Shown in pieces: positions 30,501-38,322 of a stretch of 59,569 nucleotides of DNA. Each line of letters starts with the position of its first letter. Within the stretch, counting starts at the first letter, position 1. The position numbers were made by a program, and so were the translations under genes. Origin of the DNA: a virus; the IMG/VR virus record IMGVR_UViG_3300047560_000779, positions 1 through 59,569 of that record; one strand, given 5' to 3'. The notes below the pieces were generated by a model that saw only the letters and a program-made list of their open reading frames with translations, ran no database searches and had not been told where the DNA came from.

Positions 30501-32747
30501 GGCTTTGTTCTCTTGCTCACGGTCACCGGCTTGGTCCGCGATCTGCTCTTGGATGTCGCCAGTGGCTTGGTTGGTTTCGACAGCCCGCTCCCATGCTTGT
30601 TTGAGCGCAGGAGTGAGCGACGCGTACGGTGTATCCGTAGCGTCCATGTCGTTCCACAATTCCTCAGCCGGGCTTAGCTTGGCTTCTTGGCGTTGTGCTG
30701 CTTGAGGAGCTGGAGCAGGTGTTGGTTGAACACTTGGAGCCCCTTGTTTACCTGTTGCTTTAACTCTGACGGGTACGCCGAGTTTGGCTTTGGGCTTGGT
30801 AGGCTGAGCTTCTTCACTTGGTGTCTCGCTTACTTGCGCTTGCGGGGCATTGCCACCGCCAACATTGGATACATTTCCGGTGCTTGTCCGTACTCCGCCT
30901 GCTGGTGGCTGTCCAACTTGGAGGCCAAGCGGTCCCTCTCCGACACTTGCTGCTCCGACGGGTTGAACGCCAGTGGGTCGTACACCCCCATCTTCTCCAG
31001 CGACTGTTTCTGTTGTTCCGCCTGCGATTGGAACTTCTCGAATCCCGGCATTGTCTTGCAGTGGCAATTTTCCATTTTTAGCTCCTTTAGTAGCTTGGGC
31101 TTGTTGAGCGGCTGTGTAGCCAGTGGTATCTTCGCCGGTCAAGGCGTAGTGGATAGCGTTGAGCTGGTCTAGCTTAGCGCCCTTCTCGGTCTGAGACAAG
31201 GTCTCAAGAATCGTTGCGGCCTGCTGTACGTTCTGTACATGACCAATTTGAAACGCGTCGGCAGTCTTGGCCAATGCTTTCATGACTTTGTCTGCGGCAC
31301 CCACTGGATTGCCTGCGTCCAGCTTGACGCTAATTACTTTACCGCCTGTCAGCTCGTTGGCTTGCGCAATGGCGTCGGCCACAGTATGGGCAGTCTCTGG
31401 AAGCGCGTTGAACTTGGCAGCCAAGGTGTTACCGAACGCATTGATCTTCGCATCGTCAAACAGCGTAGCGCCAAAGATGTTGAGCTGGCCAGTGTTCTCA
31501 GGCGAGTACTGTGCGCCAAGTGTTTGGAATGTCTTGTCACGGGCAAGGCGGTTGGCGTCATCTTGCTGCTGACGCTGTTGGGCAGCAAACTCAGCCTGCG
31601 AAATACCTGTGGCCGCTTGGGCGACGTCAGTCGTGCCGCCTGTAACCGCTGGAGCCGTGATAGGTGTTTTTTGTGGAGGCAGCACTGGGAGCTCACCACC
31701 ATACATAGTCGAACGACCAGCCAATGGATCAGCCGCACGGCCAAGCAGACCAGCAATGCGGGAGTCAGGAGCAACCGTATCATTAGCTTGGAACGCCTGT
31801 GCTACATCGTTCGCTGGGGGTGCAACTTCACCAGCAGCTTGGCTACGACGCCATCCACCACCCACACCACCGGCCAGACCACCAAGGGTCGCGCCACCAA
31901 TGAAAGACTCTTTGAATCGCTCTTGGGCAGCATCGCTTAGGAACGCTTCATTTGGGTCGACCGACATGCGGCCAACTTGGTTCAGCATCTCTTGGCCAGT
32001 TTCCGAGGCACCTTCTTTGAGGCCAACGCCAGTAGCAGTAGCCGCAGTACGAGCAGCAGCACCAGTCAATCCAGTGCCACGGTCAAGGAGGTTTACTGTG
32101 TTCTTGAACGCAGTGCCCTTCATCAGAGCGCCTTCAACGCCAACAGCGTTTAGAGCGGCATAAGGTACGGCCAAGGCAGCAGCGACGCCGCCACGGGTCT
32201 CGCCGGATTGCTCACGTTGGTTGCTCAGCACATCGCCAACGGCAGATGGGTAAGAAGCCGCTGTACCTCCAGCCAATGCAGCACGGGCAGTACCGCCAAT
32301 GGCACGACCAGCAACACCGCCAACTAAAGCCTCAGCAGCATATGGGAGAGATTGAATGGCCAAGCCTTTGGCGTAGCTACCAAAGTCGCCTACACCACGA
32401 ACGTTTTCCCAAGAGTCAACTGCGCCCATTTCACGGGCACGTTGTGATGCGATGTCAGCGCGGAGTTCATTTTCCTGACGACCTTTGGTCATCCAGTTCG
32501 CCACCCCTTGTGCGCCCAATCCTTCAGCAGCCGCTTCGCCGACACCATACAAACCAGCTTGGTAGCGGTCAATGGAAGACGAGCCTTGCTGCTTTGTGAT
32601 CCCACCCTTTACTTCGCCAAATCCAAGTTTGCCTGCGATGTCTTTAGGGTCAGCGCCGATTAGTTTCGAGACTTCGTCAACGACATCGAAGTCTGACATT
32701 TTGCTCCCGTTGGGGAGCATCGCTCTTAATTGGTCAATCGACGCCAT
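24570..32747 (-). CDS. Giant polyvalent internal virion protein, 2725 aa
   Basis: It fills about 14% of the genome. N-terminal Gly/Ala-rich stretches (residues 135-300) precede an acidic, low-complexity region rich in Pro, Glu and Ala (roughly 600-1150). A first zinc-peptidase-type motif LAHELGHVHERV lies near 1320. A second, LLHEVQHAIQEREGFAKGG near 1619, is preceded by WRYEVPDTDAKF, the pattern of LPD23-type domains. The C-terminal 800 residues contain FNTPRILNSNVGKVVGQFKR and an IGNLLVNIFGDDDEPKDL segment typical of LPD38. Such polyvalent proteins are carried in the capsid and injected with DNA. The start follows GGGCCCTCC (GGAGGGCC on the coding strand). Confidence 0.8.
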   Translation of the reverse strand: MASIDQLRAMLPNGSKMSDFDVVDEVSKLIGADPKDIAGKLGFGEVKGGITKQQGSSSIDRYQAGLYGVGEAAAEGLGAQGVANWMTKGRQENELRADIASQRAREMGAVDSWENVRGVGDFGSYAKGLAIQSLPYAAEALVGGVAGRAIGGTARAALAGGTAASYPSAVGDVLSNQREQSGETRGGVAAALAVPYAALNAVGVEGALMKGTAFKNTVNLLDRGTGLTGAAARTAATATGVGLKEGASETGQEMLNQVGRMSVDPNEAFLSDAAQERFKESFIGGATLGGLAGGVGGGWRRSQAAGEVAPPANDVAQAFQANDTVAPDSRIAGLLGRAADPLAGRSTMYGGELPVLPPQKTPITAPAVTGGTTDVAQAATGISQAEFAAQQRQQQDDANRLARDKTFQTLGAQYSPENTGQLNIFGATLFDDAKINAFGNTLAAKFNALPETAHTVADAIAQANELTGGKVISVKLDAGNPVGAADKVMKALAKTADAFQIGHVQNVQQAATILETLSQTEKGAKLDQLNAIHYALTGEDTTGYTAAQQAQATKGAKNGKLPLQDNAGIREVPIAGGTTETVAGEDGGVRPTGVQPVGAASVGEGPLGLQVGQPPAGGVRTSTGNVSNVGGGNAPQAQVSETPSEEAQPTKPKAKLGVPVRVKATGKQGAPSVQPTPAPAPQAAQRQEAKLSPAEELWNDMDATDTPYASLTPALKQAWERAVETNQATGDIQEQIADQAGDREQENKADRLIAGVLQMVIRPYGRLNEASAQKKREFFQAFWGGAKLDSLPEIAEAMDITPDQAAKWHAELPNFLEKNSAKIIAAATTVAESQGMTMRDLEQLLEGIEAKRQTKATAAAQATGEEEDTGQSTSATEEPVESDTTGEEEFAVGELTSEGGRDEGPTPETASEAEAAPNLSIRTRKSISVQERYNAIETNNARILKTMEALEKAKEAVEAGKTPKTPVEELEARLAVEMDYAKQLYARNKLKGEYGADFEQTEEEIAKDEKRLAGEAAKKLQGKPNAVQEPSTEKVPVRKRAGGRKAVGKGNAEGGQAAAEGEAQAEAKEIKTDAEKAADAWDSVVKDIPGAPPFMALTKDEQETFIEYGEENWTRADVVAELKKLNAAQPIKAATTDEERKNAEDHAAATGGSVVWQEGPWALIRGYSILSGQPVYVPANGTTRWRMDIGSLGNVAAIPEDMRAKLLAAKQEIETADAAQHAANPFIKFSGNGIAISSGVDRRLGGVIAGWKNLLNIKANVYVTTMEDARADKDKFTGPHRAISSAGLDANEAGSMRKMGDDYYIAFTKGTSYLKMLETLAHELGHVHERVAFENAPAELKQAIRDEHSKFIKANIGGTGREFITALRARTTGRTTKSSGDIQASELTGYWKSFSEWYADQVSKWATTSEKPVGVVETFFAKLGAALKKFYYSLKGQQYLPTETMKKFLDSVADRKLIIAPKNVDSDTASQSMLAGVRSVNEMDRDAKAEFKGRLAVAKVMDSTGDNAWDIWNRTGWYKGPEGKWRYEVPDTDAKFVGGVTWEDFPEDRPMMLDDVLDHPTLFKTIPSLRDIEVIRSSNLPAGHGSYDSANDVIRIGADEVFGPTAELGAFHTLLHEVQHAIQEREGFAKGGNLEAVDPYDPQALEKLARQKEDVFSGEYSENIRRAIQLLKPFAAEHQAIRDMEDKVSALEEKSGDNPTHAQVMQMEDLYDKLADAAGALSHKVSRAWAPLGGNRFVMQLRQELYEMIGGEAEANTVMLRANYPAAELAKIAPEHVAAENQLLYKGRAVIARKIAGLPKPLQPTTKTVVDTLMNSGKDALVNRNEDVKHILLAAGITEDVVNGASKYMPSAQDYLANQYERQGTRIEHEQRIQKIEEAFEKLPTELQGTGRGSVNEFIFDSTSDSKWGYVPAYNPNIKPDDEMARRFDAMPAAAQQVIKMVFDHGYQSLRLKQQAVTAAADKEFSQRELDANGDQEQLNNIAADRSAWKSKFDRLMNIKNDMPYAYLGRYGDYVAVAKSETYADAEKLAAQGDLDATKWLEQNQSDANHYIVEFAETMAEAQNKAEQWKASGRYQQVYGAEKEVSEAFVGGSDLFMGITRLRNMLTRRIKSGEITMADQEVLTALNKTVSDLYLATVSEASAHRTAMQRKNISGADKDMMRNLATRGRADAHFLASLKHNGDITDAISNMRDEAKGDPTNARPYLNELLKRYANDINYKTPAPLARALTRLGHTWFLAFNPAFYLQQMTQTYVLSLPYMAGRLGYHRSLRSINAAYKDVVSLVKDTNVNEHLDFSKAPADVRDMLLKLVRMGKIDIGIDADAVVYANERTLTSSVMRKLNGVNNRIEAVNRATAAVAAYRGYLQRYGVNNTEAATKFAAETVSNTHGSYDGFNTPRILNSNVGKVVGQFKRFQIIQLSMLGKLIKNAFKGASAEERMVARRSLKFITAHMSVLGGALGVPFASQIGNLLVNIFGDDDEPKDLEYQLRQAIGDPELANLLLRGVPAYFGAESIGKKLAMENVASILPFTDVDLTSRSGAEKMLVGLMGPTAALGLKFADALGLVGQGELYKGMEQALPTGFANAMKGYRFATEGITMRNGDIVLSPEEVSMVDAAFQAVGLPTNTITQRQYRQNVEKEFDKFYSTKASEIKGDYVAANREGDTAAMAEARQSWQELQDARAKNGYTRQPMSDLFKAIVAARKREASVVGGIETTKANKQFVAGII
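31657..31666 (-). repeat. CACCTATCAC motif on the late sense strand
   Basis: The only late-block copy found; it is sense with respect to the 2725-aa gene (read TPITAP). Confidence 0.45.
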
Positions 32748-32756
32748 GGAGGGCCT

Positions 32757-34211
32757 TTATTTCATCACTGGATTGGCGAGAATTTTATCTCTTTCTTGCG
32801 TCAGCGCTTGCAATTCTTGCGCAGCCTCTAGTCCGCCGCCCGAGCGAATTTTTCTCTGTGCTTGTTCAATAAGCGGAGTCAACTCAGTAAGGCGTTGGTA
32901 ATATGGAGCGGCGACGTTAGCCAAAGCAGCCGTCTGTGGCTTAGGAGCGACCGGTGCAGCGGGAGTAACTGGCACCGCAGCTGCGGGTTTATTACTTGTG
33001 TCAGGCTTATCTTTCTTCCCCGCTTCAGCCTTAGCCTTAGCTTCCACAGCTTCGCGAACTTGCTTGACCAGTGGGTCTTCCCCAAATACGTCTTGGTATT
33101 GCGATTTTGCAAAGTCAATTTTCTTCTGGTCGCCGGTCTCGATTGCAGCGTTGAGAGCAGCATGTGCCGCTTTATCTCGCTCAGGAGACACAGCAGCGCG
33201 ATCAGGTTTGCGAAGCATAGACACGATGCCAGACAAGTCCTTAGACTTCTGAGCACCAGCAGTAGCGCCCTTGAGTAGAACTGCTTGGCCTTTAGCCCCA
33301 GATTGTTCTTCTGGAGTCAGAGCAGCAAACTCGTCGAGATACGGCTTCATCGCTTCGCCAGCAGCCTTATTCTCTTTAGCAGTTGTGAGCAAGTTGTTGT
33401 ACACGTTAGCGTGGGCGTTAGCTTGGCTAGCCAATGCTTGGTTCTTAGCGATCTCGGATGGGACCAAGGCTTCCTTCGCACCAACTTCACGAGACTTGAG
33501 GTCTTCTTCGCGAGACTTCCACCAGCTAGCTGGGGATGACGAAGCCATCATTGCGCCAGCCCATTTCTGAGTCAGCGCTTGAATAGTGTCCACGTTCAGA
33601 GGGATAGTCTTAGTGACCTTGCCTTTTGCGTCTTTCAGTACAATGCTTTGCCCGCCAGTAGCCGCAGGGACTACTTCAGCGGTTTTGCCGTCGCCTAAGC
33701 CGGGCAGCTTGCCTTCGTTGTATTGCCCTTGGAAGTGTTTCTTAAATACAACGCCCAAGTCAGTTGGGTTGGCTTTGATGTCATCCATGACCTGCTGGCT
33801 AAAGCCGAGGGCCATTTCTTCTTTCTCAGCATACTTTTCAGCTCGCTGGGCGCTAGCCGTAGCAGTAACTTTTTGGAGGGGTACTCCAGCAGACAGAGCT
33901 CGTTGCTTGAAGTCTGCCATCTTTTGCTGGGGCGTATAGGCCTCCGTCTTAAGCGCAGGTTCCGCAGTGTCAATACCGCCAGTTACGCCGGTGTAGTCTT
34001 GGCCAGTTACACGGGTGTCACCCATGCCTAGAGTCTGGCTCGTAATCTCATTGAGCTTACGCTCTTGTTGGCGCAGTTCTTCTTGGTAAGCAGCTTCCTG
34101 CTTACGCATCGCCAGTTCTTCTTCCTGACGCTGAGCTTCGCCCATGCGGAAATATGTGTTGGCCCCGCCTTGTGCGAGACCGCCTGCGAACGCGCCTAGA
34201 TTAAATCCCAT
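32757..34211 (-). CDS. Putative internal virion protein, 484 aa
   Basis: Starts MGFNLGAFAGGLAQGGANTY, then a Gln/Glu-rich coiled coil (residues 25-60). The middle is Ala/Lys-rich and helical and ends with a Pro/Ala linker and another helix (RLTELTPLIEQAQRKIRSGG). It lies directly upstream of the 2725-aa protein in transcription order, where T7- and P22-like phages place ejection proteins. Assignment rests on position and composition. Confidence 0.6.
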   Translation of the reverse strand: MGFNLGAFAGGLAQGGANTYFRMGEAQRQEEELAMRKQEAAYQEELRQQERKLNEITSQTLGMGDTRVTGQDYTGVTGGIDTAEPALKTEAYTPQQKMADFKQRALSAGVPLQKVTATASAQRAEKYAEKEEMALGFSQQVMDDIKANPTDLGVVFKKHFQGQYNEGKLPGLGDGKTAEVVPAATGGQSIVLKDAKGKVTKTIPLNVDTIQALTQKWAGAMMASSSPASWWKSREEDLKSREVGAKEALVPSEIAKNQALASQANAHANVYNNLLTTAKENKAAGEAMKPYLDEFAALTPEEQSGAKGQAVLLKGATAGAQKSKDLSGIVSMLRKPDRAAVSPERDKAAHAALNAAIETGDQKKIDFAKSQYQDVFGEDPLVKQVREAVEAKAKAEAGKKDKPDTSNKPAAAVPVTPAAPVAPKPQTAALANVAAPYYQRLTELTPLIEQAQRKIRSGGGLEAAQELQALTQERDKILANPVMK

Positions 34212-35346
34212 GGTTCATCACCTTTGTATAATTGACCAGCTTGTAGCCGTCAGCGTGGAAAGATACGGCTATTGGGTCGATCAGCTCGACTTCATGTGCC
34301 ATAACGCCAATCTGTGGGCCGTGGCCCCATGTGTCGCGATACTCAGGCAAATACTGGTAGCTATAGAGGTTCAAGCCATTGTCCAGCTGACCGACGCGGA
34401 CTACATCTTGCTTGATGCGGATGTCAGAACCCTTCATAGCGTAGGCCATACCGATAGTACCGATAGCTTGACCCATACCGGCAGAGCTTGCAGCTGCTGC
34501 TTGGTTAGACGCATTAAACGCAGAAATGTCTGCACCGTACTTGCTAACACCGAGCTGGCCCATTGAGCCCCAGCCTTGGTTGGCTGTTTGTGCGGATTGG
34601 TTAGCAGCAGTATTGATACCCAGTGTGTTGCCAATAGCGGTCTGGCCACCAGCAATACCTTGTCCTGACGCGCCTAGAGCGATGCCTGTAGACGTGTTAC
34701 CTTGCGCTGGCAGACCTGCGTACATGTTGTACACGTTGGCTTGTTTTTGCAGGCCGATGTCCTTAGCAGCTTGGCGTGTTTGGTTAGCAGCTTGTGCTTG
34801 CATTAAGGCTTGCGTTGCTGCCATGGCGTTGCTATTAAACTGAGTAGCACCAGAAGTTGGATCAATCCCATAAGCACGTTGACGCATCTCTTGCTGCTGG
34901 CGTTGATTGTCCATTGCCGAAGCCACATCAGCACGAGCTCCTTCAGCTAAGCGCTCTTGTTCAGCTTGAGTGTTATAGAGATCAGCGTCAGCTTTGAGTT
35001 TCTCCATGGCTGGAATAGCACCAGCTTCATAGCGAGCGCGATCTTGATCGGCGTAAGCTTGTTGCTTCTTGACAATCTCGCTGGTTAAATCGTATTGATC
35101 TTGGGCACGAGCTTCTTGTGCTCTAGCCTGACGCATTAACTCTGGATACGTATCAGTCTTGAACGTGTTCCATTGGTCAGCCGTCACCTCGGCAATTTTC
35201 TTTTGCGCCTCTCCAATAGCGGGGTCAACCGCAGGCATAGATACGCTACTTCCCCCACCGAACAAGCCGTCGAGAAACCCAAGCGTAAACTTCTTGGTAA
35301 TATGTGTTGGGCTTACTAAGCTGAGTAATAGGTCTAAGTGTTTCAT
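34201..35346 (-). CDS. Gln/Ala-rich virion protein with S74-type C-terminal domain
   Basis: 381 aa. Residues 40-200 are helical and Gln-rich; residues 200-300 are Gly/Asn/Ala-rich. The last 75 residues begin at SDIRIKQDVVRVG and include YSYQYLPE and GVMAHEVELIDP, the signature of the S74 intramolecular chaperone/auto-protease. The Ser and Lys of SDxRxK form the expected catalytic dyad. In fibres this domain trimerises and is then cleaved off; here it terminates a protein lying among the ejection-type genes. GGAGG precedes the ATG. Confidence 0.65.
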   Translation of the reverse strand: MKHLDLLLSLVSPTHITKKFTLGFLDGLFGGGSSVSMPAVDPAIGEAQKKIAEVTADQWNTFKTDTYPELMRQARAQEARAQDQYDLTSEIVKKQQAYADQDRARYEAGAIPAMEKLKADADLYNTQAEQERLAEGARADVASAMDNQRQQQEMRQRAYGIDPTSGATQFNSNAMAATQALMQAQAANQTRQAAKDIGLQKQANVYNMYAGLPAQGNTSTGIALGASGQGIAGGQTAIGNTLGINTAANQSAQTANQGWGSMGQLGVSKYGADISAFNASNQAAAASSAGMGQAIGTIGMAYAMKGSDIRIKQDVVRVGQLDNGLNLYSYQYLPEYRDTWGHGPQIGVMAHEVELIDPIAVSFHADGYKLVNYTKVMNHGI

Positions 35347-35371
35347 GGGTGCGCCTCCATAGGGGGAGAGT

Positions 35372-35575
35372 TTAACCTGACTGGTTGATTCTGGAAAGAA
35401 TTGCGTTTAACTGCGTGATGACTTGCTCAAGCGTAGCTGTAGTGGCCAAGGGCGACAGCGCCGTAGACCCGGGACGAGCGCCTGACATGATTTCCACGTT
35501 GGCTTTGATCGGCTCCAAGACACGTGCCACATCAAGTGGCAACGTACTGGTTGGTGGGATAGCAGGCTTCTTCAT
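35372..35575 (-). CDS. Small virion-associated protein, 67 aa
   Basis: Starts MKKPAIPPTSTLPLDVARVL. It ends in a helix with heptad character (LEQVITQLNAILSRINQSG), possibly trimeric. It overlaps the hub-protein gene by 4 bases and is of a type commonly found beside it in related phages. Function unknown. Confidence 0.55.
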   Translation of the reverse strand: MKKPAIPPTSTLPLDVARVLEPIKANVEIMSGARPGSTALSPLATTATLEQVITQLNAILSRINQSG

Positions 35576-37410
35576 ATCATTCGAAGCTCAGTGATGTCTG
35601 TGGCCATGCGGAACTCGCGCAACCCCACGTTGCCAGTGATCTTGACTTCCCAGATGTAGTCTTTTTCCGAGGCTGGCAGGCGTTGTGGTTCTTGGCTGGT
35701 CACACCGATGGAGTACACCTGAACACCGTTGGCGAACAGAAGAATTTGAACGTTTCTGACGTCTTGGAGTGTAGGGATTGGCTGCAAGATGCTGCCGTTA
35801 AGCGCGTATGTATTAAGCGGCGTCCGGTTTATCGTACTAAAACGAGTTGCTCCTGTAGCCCAGTAGGCTTGGTTTGCAGCAATGATCTCATCGACAACAG
35901 CGTTGTAGGCAGCCACGCTAGCAATAGCATCCCAGTCTGCTTGAGCCTTCATCACAGAGAAATTCAAGGGGGCTGGCAGCACAAACTTTTTGGACTTCCA
36001 CTCGTAGAACATGTTGTTCACAGGGTCGGCGTCAAGCTGGTAGATGTTGTTGTCCGAGGGATTAACCACGTACACGTTGGCCGTAGAGCGTTCCACGAAC
36101 ACCGCTTGGGCGGACACATCTAAGTTAACCAGAGGCGGGGTGTCCCCGCGCATCAGGATAAGGGCAGCCTTTGTGTCTCCGGCTTGGTAGAAACCGAGGT
36201 ACATGTTTTGGTAAATGACACCCACCAAGCTCGATGGGATGTATGTCTGCCATTCGTCACGGGTAAACAATGCACGACTGATAACGTCTTGCGTACCGGG
36301 AGCGATAGACACCAAGCCGTTAGGGCTGGCGTACAAGACACCAAACTGGTCAGAAGTGATGGACTTCTTGGAAACGCATGGCTCAGGCAGCGGCACCTTT
36401 TCCTGTGACATTGCACCGGGCTGAGAGCCGGTAATCAAGTATGGAGTCTGTGTCGTACAAACAACAAGGGTTTGCCCGAATACGCCAAGTCCGACGATGG
36501 GTGCACCCACTGTCATCATGTAGCCAACAGGCCAAGCATGCGGAAGATACGGCTCGCAGAACCATACTTCGTTGTTTGTGAAGCCCGCCAAGATACCGTT
36601 AGGCATGGCGATCAAGCCTTTGAGCGTAGCAGGAGGCGGTGTGTAGTACAGCGATGGTAGCGAGACACCCAGATTGGCTGCGAGCACCGTGTCAGCAAAC
36701 GAGCCAGAGGCCACGCCAGTCGAAGGAGTTACGGAGACAGTGCCCACATACAGATAGACTGCGCTAGTCGTGCTTGTCACCGAGCGGTATATGCGAATGG
36801 CAGTGATGTTGTACCCAGCAGCCGTTGTGGGGGCCGTAGCAAATGAGTCTACTGTGACTGTGGCGTCAGGTTCAACATGCACAACCGTATTTGCGGGGCT
36901 TGGGGCAGATTCTTCAAGTACAGAACCAAAGGTGCTGACATACGTATACACATAGGCACGGTCTTCCTGAACAGTGCCAGTACCGCCTGTCTTCACAAGT
37001 GAAGGAGCCGTAGTTGGGGCTGGAACGCCCATGTTGTATTGAGTATCAGGGAACGGCTTCGTGCCTGTTCCGCTTGTTGTGGCCAACGCCCAGTTAGTTT
37101 TCTTTGGGGCTACGCCGTCTGTGTAGTACACACGAAAGTCGGTCGTGTCAGCCACGGGGCCGGGAACAACGTCAACGTCGGTAGTCCATTCCAGCCAAGA
37201 GCTTAAGCCGAGAGTGGTGTTCTCCAGCTTGTAAATTGTTTGTACGTTGGAGTTGCCGGGGGTGTACGTAAAGTAGGGGTTGCGCCATGGGCGGATTTCA
37301 CCTGACTGCAACTTTACGTTTTTAGCAATCTGTGCCTGATTAGGCGCAAGGTTAGTCGGCCCAGTACGGGGCGAGAGCCCAGAGAAGTTATCTAGCTTCA
37401 AATATGGCAT
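35572..37410 (-). CDS. Probable tail hub/nozzle structural protein, 612 aa
   Basis: Begins MPYLKLDNFSGLSPRTGPTN with an N-terminal APNQAQIAKNVKLQSGEIRP segment, then repeated beta-strand sequence with Pro/Gly turns to the end, suggesting a beta-propeller. This N-terminal pattern, size and position before the ejection-type genes fit the nozzle/stabilisation proteins of short-tailed phages (T7 gp12, P22 gp10). No catalytic motif is visible. Confidence 0.6.
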   Translation of the reverse strand: MPYLKLDNFSGLSPRTGPTNLAPNQAQIAKNVKLQSGEIRPWRNPYFTYTPGNSNVQTIYKLENTTLGLSSWLEWTTDVDVVPGPVADTTDFRVYYTDGVAPKKTNWALATTSGTGTKPFPDTQYNMGVPAPTTAPSLVKTGGTGTVQEDRAYVYTYVSTFGSVLEESAPSPANTVVHVEPDATVTVDSFATAPTTAAGYNITAIRIYRSVTSTTSAVYLYVGTVSVTPSTGVASGSFADTVLAANLGVSLPSLYYTPPPATLKGLIAMPNGILAGFTNNEVWFCEPYLPHAWPVGYMMTVGAPIVGLGVFGQTLVVCTTQTPYLITGSQPGAMSQEKVPLPEPCVSKKSITSDQFGVLYASPNGLVSIAPGTQDVISRALFTRDEWQTYIPSSLVGVIYQNMYLGFYQAGDTKAALILMRGDTPPLVNLDVSAQAVFVERSTANVYVVNPSDNNIYQLDADPVNNMFYEWKSKKFVLPAPLNFSVMKAQADWDAIASVAAYNAVVDEIIAANQAYWATGATRFSTINRTPLNTYALNGSILQPIPTLQDVRNVQILLFANGVQVYSIGVTSQEPQRLPASEKDYIWEVKITGNVGLREFRMATDITELRMI

Positions 37411-37425
37411 GTCGCCCCCTACTTA

Positions 37426-37656
37426 TTACTCAGCAGCTTCGGCAGGAGCGTCAGCTTTTTTCTTGCGTGTAGCTTTCTCGGCAGGAGTGGCTTCCAATTC
37501 TTCAGCCAAAGCCTTGCCTTCGTCGTTCAAGTTGAACACCCCGTCGTCGCCCAAAGCGCCTACTTTTTTGCGGTCGCCCATGATGCCAACGATGATGTTG
37601 CCAGCGCACAGTTCTGCACCAGACGCTTCCATAAACTGCTCATAGCTTAGTGCCAT
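37426..37656 (-). CDS. Small protein, 76 aa
   Basis: Begins MALSYEQFMEASGAELCAGN; the C-terminal 30 residues are charged and low-complexity (Ala/Glu/Lys). It follows a weak hairpin terminator after the endolysin and precedes the hub-protein gene. Possibly a virion component. Function unknown. Confidence 0.55.
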   Translation of the reverse strand: MALSYEQFMEASGAELCAGNIIVGIMGDRKKVGALGDDGVFNLNDEGKALAEELEATPAEKATRKKKADAPAEAAE

Positions 37657-37678
37657 TTAATTCTCCAGAGGGGTTAAA

Positions 37679-37701
37679 CACGGGTTGATTGTATCCCCGT
37701 G
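37679..37701 (-). terminator. Weak hairpin after the endolysin gene
   Basis: On the minus strand CACGGG, an 11-base loop and CCCGTG are followed by TTTAACC. The short U tract makes it a weak terminator or attenuator between the lysis and structural genes. Confidence 0.4.
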
Positions 37702-37707
37702 CTGTGC

Positions 37708-38322
37708 TTACGCAAGTGCTGTTCCGTGGTCAATTAACCCTAAGGCCAACTGAGTGTGTTTCACGCGATCGTCTAGACCAATCGTGCCACCGTTAATTTT
37801 TTTAGTAAGTCCTACCCAGTCTCCGGCCTCGGCCAGAGCGTTGCAGTTATGCGTGCTCCAGAACCAGCCAGCAGTAAGCGCGGCGTACTTCGGTGTAGAC
37901 ACCAAGTCAGGGTTGGCTACAAAGTCCACCCCAAGAGCCTTACTAGCGTGGAAGTAATTAGCGTGGCCAGTGAGTTGGATACAGCCACGACCGCGAAAAC
38001 GCCAGCCATCACCAGAAGCTTCGTCACGATTTCCCATACGTGAGCTGTACACGTTGTTGGCGATTTTTCGTGGATTACCGGCGTAGGCATTTGCGACTTC
38101 AAGGGTAGGGAACCGTTTGGCCCACAGCTTCATCAGCGTGGCGGCTTTGTAGTTGAGGTTTTCTTCAAGGATACGGAATTGAGCGCACTCGTGGCCACAC
38201 TGGCCAATGAATGCTGCCTGTTTTTTAGGCGTGTCGATTCCGAATTTCTCAAAGGTATCGTTGAGCGCATCAACCCAGACTGGGTCAATGTGCATAGCTT
38301 TAAGTTGTTCAGCGGTTACCAT
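37708..38322 (-). CDS. Endolysin, GH19 chitinase-like muramidase/chitinase fold
   Basis: 204 aa. Catalytic region: GQCGHECAQF with Glu45, then ILEENLNYKA with the second acidic pair at 53-54. Further GH19 marks are AGNPRKIANNVYSSRMGN, the WRFRGRGCIQLTGHANY glycine-rich loop and a C-terminal DRVKHTQLALG. It hydrolyses peptidoglycan sugar bonds. No signal peptide, so it needs a holin for export. Overlaps the Rz gene by 14 bases. Confidence 0.9.
   Translation of the reverse strand: MVTAEQLKAMHIDPVWVDALNDTFEKFGIDTPKKQAAFIGQCGHECAQFRILEENLNYKAATLMKLWAKRFPTLEVANAYAGNPRKIANNVYSSRMGNRDEASGDGWRFRGRGCIQLTGHANYFHASKALGVDFVANPDLVSTPKYAALTAGWFWSTHNCNALAEAGDWVGLTKKINGGTIGLDDRVKHTQLALGLIDHGTALA

Noticed and set aside
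31239-31940. 233-codon plus-strand frame and several other plus-strand frames between 24.5 and 34 kb
   Set aside because: They are antisense shadows of the 2725-aa gene, whose codon phase suppresses stops on the other strand.
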